The translations under genes were made by a program, and so were the position numbers. Positions 25,691 through 37,345 of a stretch of DNA of 64,000 nt are shown one piece after another. Position 1 is the stretch's first letter. Every line of letters begins with the position of its first letter. Under the pieces are notes generated by a model, which was not told the origin of the DNA, made no database searches, and saw only the letters and a program-made list of their open reading frames with translations. Origin of the DNA: Rhodamnia argentea (lineage: Eukaryota > Streptophyta > Magnoliopsida > Myrtales > Myrtaceae); NCBI RefSeq assembly GCF_020921035.1, contig NC_063151.1, forward strand, positions 9,787,501-9,851,500, written 5' to 3'.

Positions 25691-28494
25691 TTAAGTGCAC
25701 TGAAAGTTCTAAAATTTATAACGAAAGTGTATTTGATTCATAAGACTTTCAAAATGCACCATTAAGTTCTGAAATTTGCCACGAAAGTACAATTTAATCC
25801 TAAAACTTTCAAAAAGTGCAATAAACAAAAGGACTTGATTTCACCAATTTAACAAGTTTTAGGACTCGATTGCACTTTTGAAAGTCTTAGAATTCGATTG
25901 CGCTTTTTGACAAGTTTTAAGATTTAAAGACTTGATTTAACCAATTTAACAAGTTTTAGGACTTGATTGCACTTTTTAAAAGTCTTAAGATTCGATTGCA
26001 CTTTCTGACAAGTTTTAAGACTTAATTGCACTTTTTCGAAATTTTTGGAACTCAATCGTTGTCGCGACCTAAAAATTGGATTTTCCAATTTTAGGTTAAT
26101 GGATTGCCAAATTAATTTAGCTCGAACTCTCCCAAGTTCTACCAAATCGTGACTTATGGTTCAAATGATTATCTTTCAAAAGATTTTTTAATTTTTCGGA
26201 GCCACCACTAATCATTTCTTGGTAGGTTGATTAGAAACCTAAATAAAATAGTGGGAGAAAAACTATTTTATTTCTGCAAACCAAAGATCTTAAGTTCGGG
26301 ACTTGGTTACATTAATTTTTCAATTAATGCCCTTACGGTACCAATTTCATGAAAAAAGTTTGATTTGACAATTTTGATGAATTATGACTTGCGGTTCAAA
26401 GGTGTAATTTTTGGGTTTTCTTTTTATTTTATTTTTTGTATTTTTGATGTATTTTCGAAATTAAAAATTAAAGGAAAATGAGAGTGAATTGGTTCAAGAT
26501 CGTCTTAAAGTTTTTGGATTTAACTTGTATTAATTCCCAAAAATTTTTAAGAAAATATCTTAACCCTATGTCCGCATCTTTTAATATCTATCCTAATGGA
26601 TTCCCAAGATTTTGTTCATTGAATGTAATCCATGAGATAAGATTTCTAAAAAATCCTATCTTTCTAAAAAAGTGATAAGACGTGGTTTTTAAGAAACCAT
26701 ATCTTCCTTAATTGTTTTATTTTCTGAGATTTTCTAACATGAAATGAGGCATGAATGATTTTTATTTGTTCCATTTTTTCAAATTTTCTAATTTTTTTTT
26801 GTGATTTTCTGTTTTTATGGTTGAGTTTAAATTCAAATTGCAAATCTTTTAGTGAAAAGATAATTACCGCAGAATCTTTCGAATTAAGTTTCGATCTAAA
26901 GCCCGATAGATCGACCCTAAAATTCGAAATGCCCGCTATAGAAATAATTCTATCTAAAGCCCGATAGATAGACTTATTCCCATGTATGCGGCTGCGGATG
27001 AGGAAATTTCTAATCGATCACATTTTAAAATATTTTGGTATCTTGAGTATATTCGGAAAGACTTTCGAATTATCAAAAGATTATCACAAAGATCTCAAAA
27101 TATTTACGATGAATCGTAATCTTTCAAAAATATTCAAAATCCAAATTTAAACATGCAATCTTTCCAATTAGGCAAGTGACATGTTACAAGATTTTCAAGG
27201 ATATCCAAGTCGGATGTGCGGTATTCGATTTTTATGCACAATCTTCCAAATTAGACAATCGAATATTGCATTATCCTAAATTAAGCAACAAAATATTCAA
27301 GATATGCGGTGAAATGCACAACTCATGCAAAATAGGTGACGAGAATATTCTAAAATATAGAATTGGATACTATACCTAATCCTCAAGATATGCTCTTTCC
27401 TTTTCGGACTTGCACGAAATCTTACGGATCAAACTCTTTCGGACCGGCTCAAGAAGAATGGACTTGCAGATCAGCAACTTGTGGCACGGCCACAACGATA
27501 GGACTTCTTGGACCTTGCAGTGATGGCTCTCGATTCGGCTGGTGGGATCGTTGCCGAAATTCCTGTACTGCAACTTTTATCAAGTCTGGAAATTCTGCAC
27601 TGAACTAGTAACAAAAGATTGTCCAAAACAAGGCTGTTTATGAATGCAAACAATAGTGAAATTGAAGCCGAACAGCAGCTGTAACGTCCTCAAAACAGTG
27701 GCAAAAGGTCCTCCAAGTGATGGGCAAAAACTGCACTGAATAGCTAGTAAGAACTGCTTAAAACGGTGCTGTTTTGGGCACAAAACAGCAGCAAAAACAG
27801 CTCGAATAGCGGCAGAAAATTCCCTGGGTGCAGCGCCAATTGGACGGATGATGCTTCGGGACAACTTCAAAACCGAGAAGCTCTCCCTTCGTCTCTCGTT
27901 CTCTCTCTTTTTTTGTGGGTCTCTGAATTTTTTCTGAATGAATTCCCCCTCCAAAATTTTCCGCCCCTTTGGAATGTGTGTTGATGTTCTTTTATAGGCG
28001 AGCAAGTCCTGATTCTCAATAAAATCCCTTTTACACGTGAAGATATTATAGAATATATTATTCAAAATATTTGCCCTTTTGATTACCACATTCCTCTTTT
28101 ATGTATTGTCTTCCCTTGTACGAGTGTACGTGCATATCTTCTTGATTATTATTTTTCTTCATTGAAGATTATTGCTTATCAAATCAACTTTTCCAACTTG
28201 GGTATTTTTTTTTTTTTTTGAAGATATTAGCCATGTGATGGGTCTTTGCGAGATCCTTTGTGCAGGCATAGTCCAATCAATCCAATTAATTACAGAAACA
28301 TTCGTCGCCGGTCCAATTAAATGCAATGAACGATATTCAAAAATTAAAACGAAAATGAATTAAATATTTTTGTTAGAGACTAAGATTAATCTCTAATTTT
28401 TTATGCAAAATTTCCCTAAAAAATTTAATTAAAATTTAGGTGTCAACAATCGTACTTCTGTGATATTTTTTAAGACTTTCAACGCACTTATCCC
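25691..28494. mobile_element. Mutator-like foldback MITE split by an LTR insertion
   Basis: The left part (25691-26059) starts TTAAGTGCACTGAAAGTTC and carries repeated 'aagttttaggactcgattgcactttt' units. The right part (28449-28494) ends CAACGCACTTATCCC, the inverse of the family's GGGATAAGTGC start. A solo LTR (26060-28448) separates the two parts. The MITE alone would be about 410 bp. Its own target duplication was not clear, because the left flank is a T-run. Confidence 0.7.
26060..28448 (+). mobile_element. Solo LTR of a retrotransposon, about 2.4 kb, 5-bp TSD
   Basis: The element begins TGTCGCGACCTAAAAATT and ends AGGTGTCAACA, giving the TG...CA ends of an LTR. ATCGT stands directly on each side (26055-26059 and 28449-28453). 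No second LTR or internal gag-pol region is present, so this looks like the product of recombination between two LTRs. A likely TATA region (ttcttttataggc) lies near 27990. The start resembles plant Ty3/Gypsy LTRs, and that family call is inference. The exact flanking duplication suggests an insertion that is not very old, but it is younger only in relation to the MITE it split. Confidence 0.8.
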
Positions 28495-28951
28495 CCTTTT
28501 CTTTTCGCTCTTTTCATTTGTACGCTGCTCGTTAAGATCAATTGCGATGGATTAGCCACTAGAAAATCTTACTTAAAGGAAAGCTTGGTTTCTGCAGATG
28601 GACTACGAGCGGGCCTGCGGTTGCTGTGTTCGGAATAATCTGACGTCAGGAATTGAACTGTGTTCCAGAAGCTGTGTTTAGTCAAGTACAAGCAATATTG
28701 TTGCTCTGGTGGGTGATTGAGGATGTTATAGCTTTCGGATTAACCATCAACTTATGCAGTAATTCTGGACGTATTGACTCTTGATGTGCATAGGAGGGAT
28801 CATCCGTGAATGCTTTAGTAGAATAATGCAGACGCGTGTACTGGATTTTTCTACGTATGCAAGTGCAAATTCTCCGGGGCAGCACTGTTGTTTAGTTTAC
28901 TAATGTCGATCCTTTTGTTATCACATCTTAGAAAAGTTACTGAGTTACTGA
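28495..28951. other. Intergenic, no gene seen
   Basis: No exon was recognised on either strand, and no repeat ends were seen. Confidence 0.4.
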
Positions 28952-29430
28952 GGGTGCGTATGATTATCATTCCATGCCTCTATTTCTCTTCCAAATCTCT
29001 GTTTCTGCAACAGTTTCGGAACAAAAGTCTATTTGATAACGCAAATTTTATTTTTTATATTTCTGGAACAAATTTTTAGTCTAGAAATAGATTTGAAACA
29101 GAAATAAGAAAGTAAAAAATTTTTAAACAGAAACAGAAATAAGAATTCTTATTATCGCTCACTCCTCTCTTGCGTGCCTGTCGCCAGTCCATTGTTCGCT
29201 ATATGTTGGTCTTTGGATCGCGGTCGCCGGTTGCCATCCGAAGGCCGGCGGCCGGCAACAGTAAAAATTTTATATTGCTATCAACCAAATTTTTGTTTTA
29301 GAAATAGAAATTTTGTGTCATTATCAAATGCGTTTGTCTGCTGAGAACTTGTGCATGTAAGAATAGGAATAGAAAAATATATTTCTGTTTAGAAATTATT
29401 GCCGGAATAGAATGATTATCATTCATACCC
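28952..29430. mobile_element. MITE, GGGTGCGTATGATTATCATTC ends, GC-rich centre
   Basis: The left end reads GGGTGCGTATGATTATC, and the right end, inverted, reads GGGTATGAATGATAATC. The AT-rich arms carry 'agaaatagaaat' units and the centre (29190-29265) is GC-rich with GGTCGCCGG/CCGGCGGCCGG. The element at 29715 shares the arms in the same order, for example 'acaaattttt.g.ctagaaatagattt.gaacag'. The flanking triplets are TGA and TAA, so no firm duplication is called. Confidence 0.65.
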
Positions 29431-29714
29431 TAAGTCACATTTCTGTTTTTGGGAAGCACCTCACCACGTTACATTGATATTCAGTCCTTTTATATGGGCA
29501 TTCGTCAGTCAGATGGATAATCAACTTTCAAAGGAAAGAATGCTGACTACATCACGAAATTAGTGGCCACCAATATGCTTAAACTTACTTTCTCTAAATT
29601 AAAATTGACCATCAAGCGGAGAGAAGTTATTAAATTCTTAAAAAAATTTGTAAGTAAAGTTGCCTTACATCATGGGAAAAAAATTGGTGGTCATCGAAAT
29701 GGTGCGGACACTTA

Positions 29715-29943
29715 GGGTGGGCACGACAACAATTCTATTTCACTTTTTTTCTATTCTTTTTTTTTTTCAAGGAACAAATTTGCAACAGAAATTCGTTTGA
29801 TAACTCAATTTCACTTCTCTATTTTTGAGACAAATTTTTTGCCTAGAAATAGATTTGGAACAGACCTAAGAGGTAGAAATTTTTTAATAATTTTTTTTCT
29901 ATTCTGGACTGGAAATAGAAATAAAAATTCTTCTTATTACTCA

Positions 29944-30010
<67 letters not shown>

Positions 30011-31112
30011 GCGGTTTCCCTTTCTTTTGCCCTGCTGCCGATCGCCGACCGCCGGTCGCCTCTCTATCGTTGGTTGTCGGCTCTCATTCGTCATCCATAG
30101 GTCTCCGATTCGTCGGTTGAGGCCCAACGGCCAGGAATTGTAGAAATTTTATGTTGTTATCAAACGAATTTTTGTTCTGGGTTCATAAATTTTGTGTTGT
30201 TATCCAATGCACATCTCTACTTAGAAACTCGTCCAGGGAATAGAAATAAAAAAAAATATATTTCTGGTTAGAAATAGAGCTCAAGAAATCGTCATTTGCG
30301 CTAGGGGTGAGCATGGTCCTGGTCGGTCCGCTTTCCTAAAGAATCGTGGACCGGACTGGTGGTATCAATTCTCAATTTCAGGAACCGTGGACCGGACCGA
30401 ATGACCTTGAAACCATGAACCGACCGGAACACGGGTCCGGTCCGGTTCCCTAGCGGCTCCATTGGACTGGTAAAATGAAAACAAAAATAAGAAACACGAA
30501 TTTGGACACCACGTATAGTACATCAAATAAAATTGGCTTGGGAGATACCCGTTCTCCTTCATAAGGACAAAATGAAAAGTTCTTTTGTGCATACAAATTG
30601 CCAAAATTCTTCTGTGCATACCAATTGCTTCCATAAATAAAGCCATAATTCTGGAGAGTAATATGCATTTGTGTATGCCAATTGCCCTGATGAGCCAGTC
30701 TGAGGTGGTGAAGGTTTCTGCTCAAGCTTTGCATCCAGAGCCCTCTACTTGTGGTTGTGACTTGTGGGTATAGAGCAAGCATGTGCTTCGTGGGGTCAAA
30801 AGGGGGACTAGAGATATATTTAGTTCAAATAGCACGTCAAACGTAAAAACCTGAAGCTGCTATCAAATGTAGGAATGCCATCATATGTTTATATTCAGAA
30901 ATAAAAATGAAAAATCGTTGGTCTGGGTGGGCAGTCCATCGGTCCGGTTTCCCCTTAGAACTGGAAACCGGACCGCCCGGACACTGGTTTCACCTTGAGG
31001 AACCGTAGACCGGACCGGTGACCTCAAGAACCGAACCAAACCCGTCGGTCCGGTCCGGTCCGAGCGGCTCCTGGTCCGGGAGGTCCATTTTGCTCATCCC
31101 TAATTTGCTCCC
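29715..31112. mobile_element. Second GGGTG MITE, interrupted by a hAT element
   Basis: The left end GGGTGGGCACGACAACAATTC (from 29715), AT-rich arms, a 60-base (CT)n run at 29949-30008 and a GC-rich block at 30034-30060 resemble the 28952 element. The right arm runs to 30301 (gaaatcgtcatttgcgc), where a hAT-like element (30302-31102) interrupts it. A few terminal bases (about 31103-31112) follow. Without the insertion the element would be about 600 bp. Confidence 0.6.
30302..31102. mobile_element. hAT-like element, TAGGGRTGAGCA ends, 8-bp TSD
   Basis: Left end TAGGGGTGAGCA and right inverse TAGGGATGAGCA match at 11 of 12 positions. ATTTGCGC (30294-30301) and ATTTGCTC (31103-31110) form an 8-bp target duplication with one mismatch, as in hAT elements. 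Both arms are packed with GGACCGGACC-like units. The middle (about 30480-30900) is ordinary AT-rich DNA and encodes no transposase. Confidence 0.8.
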
Positions 31113-31223
31113 TACTTTCCGTGGTGAAAAGTCACTAGCTAGGTTAAAAGACCGACTACTTTCTTGCCAAAGACCGCCACTAAGTATGATCACTACCCAA
31201 ATTTTATATGGAAGTTATTAATC

Positions 31224-31936
31224 GGGAAAAGTATCAAAAAAGTCCTAAACCTATTGCATCAATACCATTTAGTCATAATTTTTTTTTGTTGGAAGTCTTA
31301 AACCTTTTAATTGAATCAATTAAGTCTAAAATCTTTTTGCATTGGTACCAACTGAGTCCTTCTTGTCAATTTTGGTCGAATATTGCTAGTAAGGACGTCG
31401 GGCGTCCTTAGTGGCACTAATAACGCCGACGTTGACATTTTTAATATTATTTTAAGTTATTTAATATCTTTTTTTATTTTCTGGACTTTTTTTTAATGTT
31501 AGCCGACAAGGGCCGCCGGCCATGAGCGACATTCGGGGTCTAGGCGAAGCGCGAGGCCTTGCCTTAATGGCCAACAAGGGTCGCCGGCCCCTTGCATGTG
31601 GCTAGCGAGGGTCGGGCAGTGGCCTATGCTGGCCAATAATAAAACCCTCGTGGGCCAATTAAAAAAAAGAAGAAGAAGTAAAGCCCAGAAAAGGAAAAAA
31701 GAAGAAGAAAAAACCAAAAAATTAATATAAAATATTATTAAGATTTATCCACGTTAGCGCAGGCCGTGCCATGTAGGACGGTTTCATATTAGCAATTTTT
31801 GTCAAAATTGACCGAGTGGACTCAATTGGTGCAAATGCAAAAAGGTTTATGACCGAATTGGTCCAATTAAAAAGGTTTAGAATGAATTGATACCGATGCA
31901 ATAGGTTTAAGACTTTTTTTTTTTTTACTTTTTCCA
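31224..31936. mobile_element. Mutator-like foldback MITE, 9-bp TSD with one mismatch
   Basis: The left end GGGAAAAGTATCAAAAAAGTCC and right inverse TGGAAAAAGTA...AAAAGTC frame inverted 'cctaaacctattgcatc' and 'gatgcaataggttta' units. TTATTAATC (31215-31223) and TTGTTAATC (31937-31945) flank the 713-bp element. The centre (31503-31640) is GC-rich with GACAAGGGCCGCCGGCC-type units. No transposase. Confidence 0.8.
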
Positions 31937-31965
31937 TTGTTAATCACTTGGAGAAAATAATAAAT

Positions 31966-32379
31966 TATGGATTAATACCATAAATAATCTCAAATTAGTA
32001 CACCTATAACAATTTTATTTCTAACTAATTTTTTAACCACAAAAACACTCAAACTAGTATATCATCGATAAATTTACCTTTCATTAGTTTCCGTTAAGTT
32101 TTACCGTTAAATTATTAAGTTAAATGACACATGTTAGTTGACGAGTTACCAATTTGAAGTTTTTATCCTCCATTTGTCGCATGTGTACCAGTTTAAAATT
32201 CTTCTTGTTATTAATTTAATTTAACGAAAACTAACGGATGGTAAATATTTCACAAGTTTGTCGGTTTGAGATTTAGTTTGAGATAAATTTATCATAAGTG
32301 AACCGGTTTGACATTTTTTGTTTGGAAAAAATTTGTCACTAATATACCAGTTTGAGGTTTTTTCTGGTATTAACCCATA
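31966..32379. mobile_element. Foldback MITE, TATGGRTTAATACCA ends
   Basis: The left TATGGATTAATACCA and the right inverse TATGGGTTAATACCAG face each other about 410 bp apart. Inside them, facing copies of 'ctcaaattagtacacc' and 'ctcaaactggtatatt' continue the inverted repeat. The inside is AT-rich. No target duplication was clear. Confidence 0.6.
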
Positions 32380-32591
32380 AACAATCAGTAGGTCAAAAAT
32401 GATTTGAAAGTGTTGGGGGTGGATATTGCAAAAATCGAGATACCTGGGGCAAATTGCCACAACCCCCCAAAAATCTAGGGGCCATTATGCACTCATTCCC
32501 CCATAAAAGACCATATAGTCTCGAGACTCTATAGAGTCTGCACTCGCAAATTCAAATGCCAGTTCGTGATACGACCGAATTCTCGCGCACG

Positions 32592-35500
32592 ATGTTGAGG
32601 TTTAGGTTCAACCTGCTGGTCCTTGCGGTGGCCCTGCTATCGGCTCCAGTGCTCTCCGATCTGGTGTTGACCAGGGTCGATCGACGCGTGAGTCTCTCTC
32701 TTCTGCGTTCTCCCAGCGAACTCTTGGCTGTTACTCTTTGATGCGGCTCGTATCGAGCACTTTTTTTTTGGGGTGGGGTGGGGGGGGGGTGTGGGGGGTG
32801 GGGTGGGGTGTGGGGGTTGACGTCTTGGAGATGTGATTGCTTTTGCTGTGAAGTTTGAGGTGGTTCCGATGCATCAGCATCGTAGACTTCCGATTCGCGA
32901 ATGGAGTATCGAGATGTCTACGATGGGCTGTTAGACCTTGTTGCTTGAATCAGATGCGACAAGGCGGATTCTGAGGATGTGTAGTTTTTAAGTTAGTTTG
33001 CATTTTAGAGGATTTGAACTCATGTGGGATGATTTGGCTGTCTGGTAGTGGTTTTTACTTCACTGGTCGGTTTTTAACTATCTTCCTGTCCTGGGGATGA
33101 TGAGAGATTATGTTAAGCGAATGGGCTCCTGGAAATCTAAACGATTTTTGCTGGTTGAAAGCTCCAATGATTTTTGTCAAGTTCAGATATCATGTCTGTG
33201 CAACCCGTGAAAGTGGAAATGTGGCTTGTTGGTTTAGTTCTCTTATTTCACCATCTTTAGCTGGCTAATGATATTCGCCTTCTCTTGCAGGTTGATTTGA
33301 CATCTCAAATCGTGCGGATTGCCTCAACACTAAAGGTGCGGTCATTTCTAATTGTGTTGGCATTGTTATGTTTTCTACATTTTTGCTCTTTTCCTTCTCT
33401 ATTGTTCTGACTTTCTTGGTAGCCTGAAACTCCCTATCTTAAAGCTATAAATTTAGGCAAATGATCATGTTGAACTTGTTAGTACCTCAACTAATGGTTT
33501 TCTCTTACTTGAATTTTTTCACCGTTTAATGAAGATTGAGAACACAGGAAAGGATTCAGTATCAGAGGTTCTGTTGGTCTTTCCTGAACGCCAGGCAAAA
33601 AACTTGGCATACTTGACAGCTGTATCTAGCGCGGGGAAAGGGAAAGCAAAAGCTTCTGCTGTCAATCTTCCTGTGGAAAATGTCAACAGTGAAGGAATGC
33701 CTCCGGCCTTGGTTGCTTATCAAGTGTCATTGCCTGAGGGTGGACTAGGGAAGGGGGAGAGCTTTACTTTTGACGTGTCAGCTGTGTTTTCTCATTCACT
33801 GCAACCTTTTCCTGAAAAAATTACTCAGGCTGATACTCAGCTTCTTGTTTTTGAAGAAAGCGCGTACTTTTTCTCTCCTTATGCTGTCAAGGTCCAGTCT
33901 CTCACTGTTAAACTGCCTCATCCAAGAGTTGAATCTTACACAAAACTAGAAAACACAAAGATTCAAGGTTCAGAGATCAAATATGGTCCTTACGAGGATC
34001 TTGCTCCCTTTTCATACTCACCTATAGTTGTTCATTTTGAGAGCAACCAACCCTTTGTTGTTGCTCGAGAATTGGTGCGAGAAATAGAAGTTTCCCACTG
34101 GGGTAATGTGCAGGTTACTGAAAACTATAACCTTGTTCATGGTGGTTCTCAAATTAAGGGAGAATTCTCCAGGTTTGATTTTGATTATGCTTTTCATGTG
34201 CTCCTTTATGGTTTTTTGTTTTTTTTCAAGTTCAGTGTTTGTGCCTAATGTAAGCTACTTCCTTCATCCTGCAGGCTTGATTACCAGGCCAGACCACACA
34301 TTAGAGGTGCATCAGCTGTCAGAAATCTTGTTGCAAAGTTGCCTCCTAGAGCTCATTCTGTTTATTACAGGGATGCAATTGGCAACATTTCAACTTCTCA
34401 TCTTTGGGGTGATTCTAGAAAGGTAGACAATCTGATCATGACAATATTTGCTTCCATAACTTCTCGTATAGTATGAGATTTTCACACATTATTAATTGTG
34501 GTTACAGACAGAGCTGGAAATTGAACCTAGGTATCCGATGTTTGGTGGTTGGAGGACTGCTTTCACAATTGGCTACGGCTTGCCTCTTCAGGATTTTTTG
34601 TTCGAATCAGAAGGAAAACGCCTCCTCAATATCTCCTTCGGCTCTCCTATAAATGAAATCATTATTGACACACTCATTGTGAAGGTAAGTCGTTTTTGAT
34701 TTCACATTTTCTCAAATAGTCAACAAAAAATTTCATACATGCAAAAATGGAAATAGAAGTCCTTCAGTCTGCAACTAATTAAGACCATCCCCAACTACTG
34801 AAAAGAAAACGACAGCAGCAAGAGCATGAAGTAAAACTGACTTGGAAAAGTGAATTTTGTTGTTGCTCTTACATCCACACTTAATATCAGTAGTTGGGAA
34901 TGGCGATAGAGGGTTGGACATTAAGAAAGCCCACTGATACTAGTCATTAATCATACGTGGCTTGCATTACACAGTGCAAACAAATGAACATGCAGAAGGT
35001 AGTTAGCATAAATGGCAGGAATAACTGGGACCTGAGATATATGAATCTTATAGTGTCTTCCGTACTTAAATGGGATTCCTGTTTGAGGATACCATGTTGA
35101 TCTCTCTCTGTTCCCATTCCTTTGAAGTCACAGTCTAGTAGGTCCGCACATGGACACATACATTATGAAGATTCTAAGGAGTACATCTCTGCATATTTCA
35201 TGTAATGATAGAAATGAGATAATCTACGAACTCTTCCATTGATATTCTTATAAGTCCTTAAATGCTTGTGAAATGCAGGTTGTTTTGCCTGAAGGTTCTC
35301 GAGATATATCTGTTTCTGCACCATTTCCTGTTAAGCAATGGCAAGAGGTATTACTTTCTAATTTTGTCACCCTTTGTTCGTTCTTCCTTCTGTAGTGAGT
35401 TCCTATGTTTCTAATTCCTATGGTTCTCTTATTCTGGATCTTTCAATAAAATGATAAGAGCATGTTTTTTATGCAGACAAAAGTTTCCCACTTGGATGTT

Positions 35501-37345
35501 ATTGGCAGACCAGTAATAGCGTTGGAAAAGAGTAAAGTTGTGCCAGAGCATGATCAGTATTTCCAGGTAGTCTCACATCTTCCCGAGATAATGAATTGCC
35601 TGAAGCCGATATTTTTAATAGAACACCTCACGCACGCGGAAGTCAGAATGCTAAGTAATGGTGCATCTGTATTTTTCAGGTTATTACGTCAGCATAGCTG
35701 TCTGTTTCCATAAAGGATTTATAGTTTGCCACTGGCACAGGTTATTGAATTATGAGATTAGTGTGGTGAGGGAGAGCAAAATCAGCGCTAGTACAGTTTT
35801 TAATCCTTTACTTTGGATGTGCGGATTATTCAATTCTCTGAAATAAGTCTCTCCTTCTCATGAACTATAGGGAACTCAATGAATTTTCTTCTTTCAGGAG
35901 AGGTCCCAACAAAATATTAGTTCAGTGAATAGTGAGAGTTGCAATGAATGAATTTCTTTCTTTGGGTTCTTGAGCATCTAGACAAAATAGTGGAATTATT
36001 TGGAATGTCCATCTAATGAGATATTGTTCCAATTGCTTGCAGGTTTATTACAAGTTTAACAGTATTTCAATGCTCAGGGAGCCAATGATGTTGATTTCTG
36101 GAATTTTTCTCCTTTTTGTTGCTTGCATTGTATATGTGCATGCTGACTTGTCAATCTCCAAGTCATCCGCGTCATATTTGGCTAAGCTTCAATGGGAAGA
36201 GGTAAGGAGTTTGCCTCTAGTTTGTGCTTTTGTTTGCAATGCAAGAGAGTGCATGGAGTGAAGACTTCAGTCTCTTTATTGCAGGTCCAATCTGTGATTC
36301 AGCAAGTTAACAATCTCATTAACCGATGCTTAATGGTACATGACAAGCTGGATGCATCTCTGCGTGATCTTTCTAGGACGGGTGATGTTCAAGCTTGTAA
36401 GGCAGCACGCAAACATGCAGATGGTCTGTTGAAAGAGCTCTCTAAGGAATTAAAGCCCTTGCTGTCAATCTTGCAAACTTCTCCCCAGGCTGCTCAGATA
36501 TTGCCCAAGGTTAGATATGCCATTTCTTCTCATATCTGTTATGGCAAGAAAATTCAGGATTAGTCTGCTACTGTTCCACCTTTTAATTTATTGTGGCCTT
36601 TTGTGTTTGCTGGCAGAATATTGGTATTCTGCTGCGGCTGTCAGAATTGAGTGAATTTGTTTGTACATTTGGTTGATGGATCATAATTTGTTCTAAAGGT
36701 TGTCCAGGAGGCTAAAACCCCCCCAGCAAGCCCACAAACAACCGATTTTACCAATAGAATGTTTTTACAAAGCTGGACACTGACTGATTGAGACTGCTTG
36801 AACTGGTTTGAGTAGTGGTTGAGCCATCAAATTGGCACGCTGACATGGTTTGAAAAGGGGTTTCATGTGGTTGGATTCTCACTAGAGTCCCATTGGGCTG
36901 GGTGTACAGTAAGAGTGAGCAGAGTGATTGAGAGTATCAAGAGAAAAATCATATCTGGATCTTCAGATCTGTTAAGTTTGTGTTAGAAATGGTTCAAGCA
37001 AATCAAGTCTCTGTCTTAATTACTCGTATCTTTAACACATTATGAGAAAACAAAGCTGTCCTGTATGTAGGTGAAAAGAATGTCCAGTGTGTTTCTTGAT
37101 GGGAAACTGTCTGGTCGCATTAAGAGGAATGTATCCTGATTTTCTTTATGTAGGTGGAAGAGCTGGTGGTCAGGGAGAGAGAGTTGCAAGATAAGCTGAT
37201 GGTTAAGCACACCACCGTGGTAGACTGTTATGAAAAGAAGGTTTCGGGACGGGAAATTGAGAACCGGATAGCTTCGCAGCAGAACAAAATAACTGCACTG
37301 AGACAGGAGGTGGATGATCTTCTGGACTTCATCGATGAATTATGA
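32592..37345 (+). CDS. OST1A: Ribophorin I, oligosaccharyltransferase subunit 1A
   Basis: This is a non-catalytic subunit of the ER oligosaccharyltransferase that transfers the dolichol-linked glycan to Asn-X-Ser/Thr sites. Ten exons read 32592-32687, 33291-33335, 33535-34172, 34275-34422, 34508-34684, 35279-35347, 35477-35566, 36043-36201, 36285-36509 and 37154-37345. They total 1839 nt and encode 612 residues, near the Arabidopsis length. A signal peptide (MLRFRFNLLVLAVALLSA) leads a lumenal ribophorin domain with EIKYGPYEDL, REIEVSHWGNV, HSVYYRDAIGNISTS and EPRYPMFGGW. One membrane helix follows in exon 8 (MMLISGIFLLFVACIVYV), then a cytosolic helical tail with coiled-coil character (VRERELQDKL, ITALRQEVDDLL). 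The ATG at 32592 is preferred to the in-frame one at 32556, because it puts the signal peptide at the N-terminus. Confidence 0.95.
32763..32818 (+). other. G-rich tract in OST1A intron 1
   Basis: After a T-run, about 50 bases consist almost wholly of runs of three or more G separated by single T, in the coding-strand sense. The tract lies about 75 bases past the first 5' splice site. Many runs of three to ten G fulfil the usual G-quadruplex pattern for both RNA and non-template DNA. Function is not shown. Confidence 0.7.
34783..34905. mobile_element. Short hairpin MITE in OST1A intron 5
   Basis: gaccatccccaactactga (34783-34801) and tcagtagttgggaatggc (34888-34905) are near-perfect inverses. 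Inner segments 'cagcaagagc' and 'gttgttgctctt' also pair. The ~123-bp unit would fold into a long hairpin when transcribed. No clear target duplication was seen. Confidence 0.5.

Noticed and set aside
27580-28089. 169-residue minus-strand frame
   Set aside because: It lies wholly inside the solo LTR and resembles no known protein.
29843-30127. Frames with (RE)n or (SL)n repeats
   Set aside because: They come from the 60-base (CT)n microsatellite at 29949-30008.
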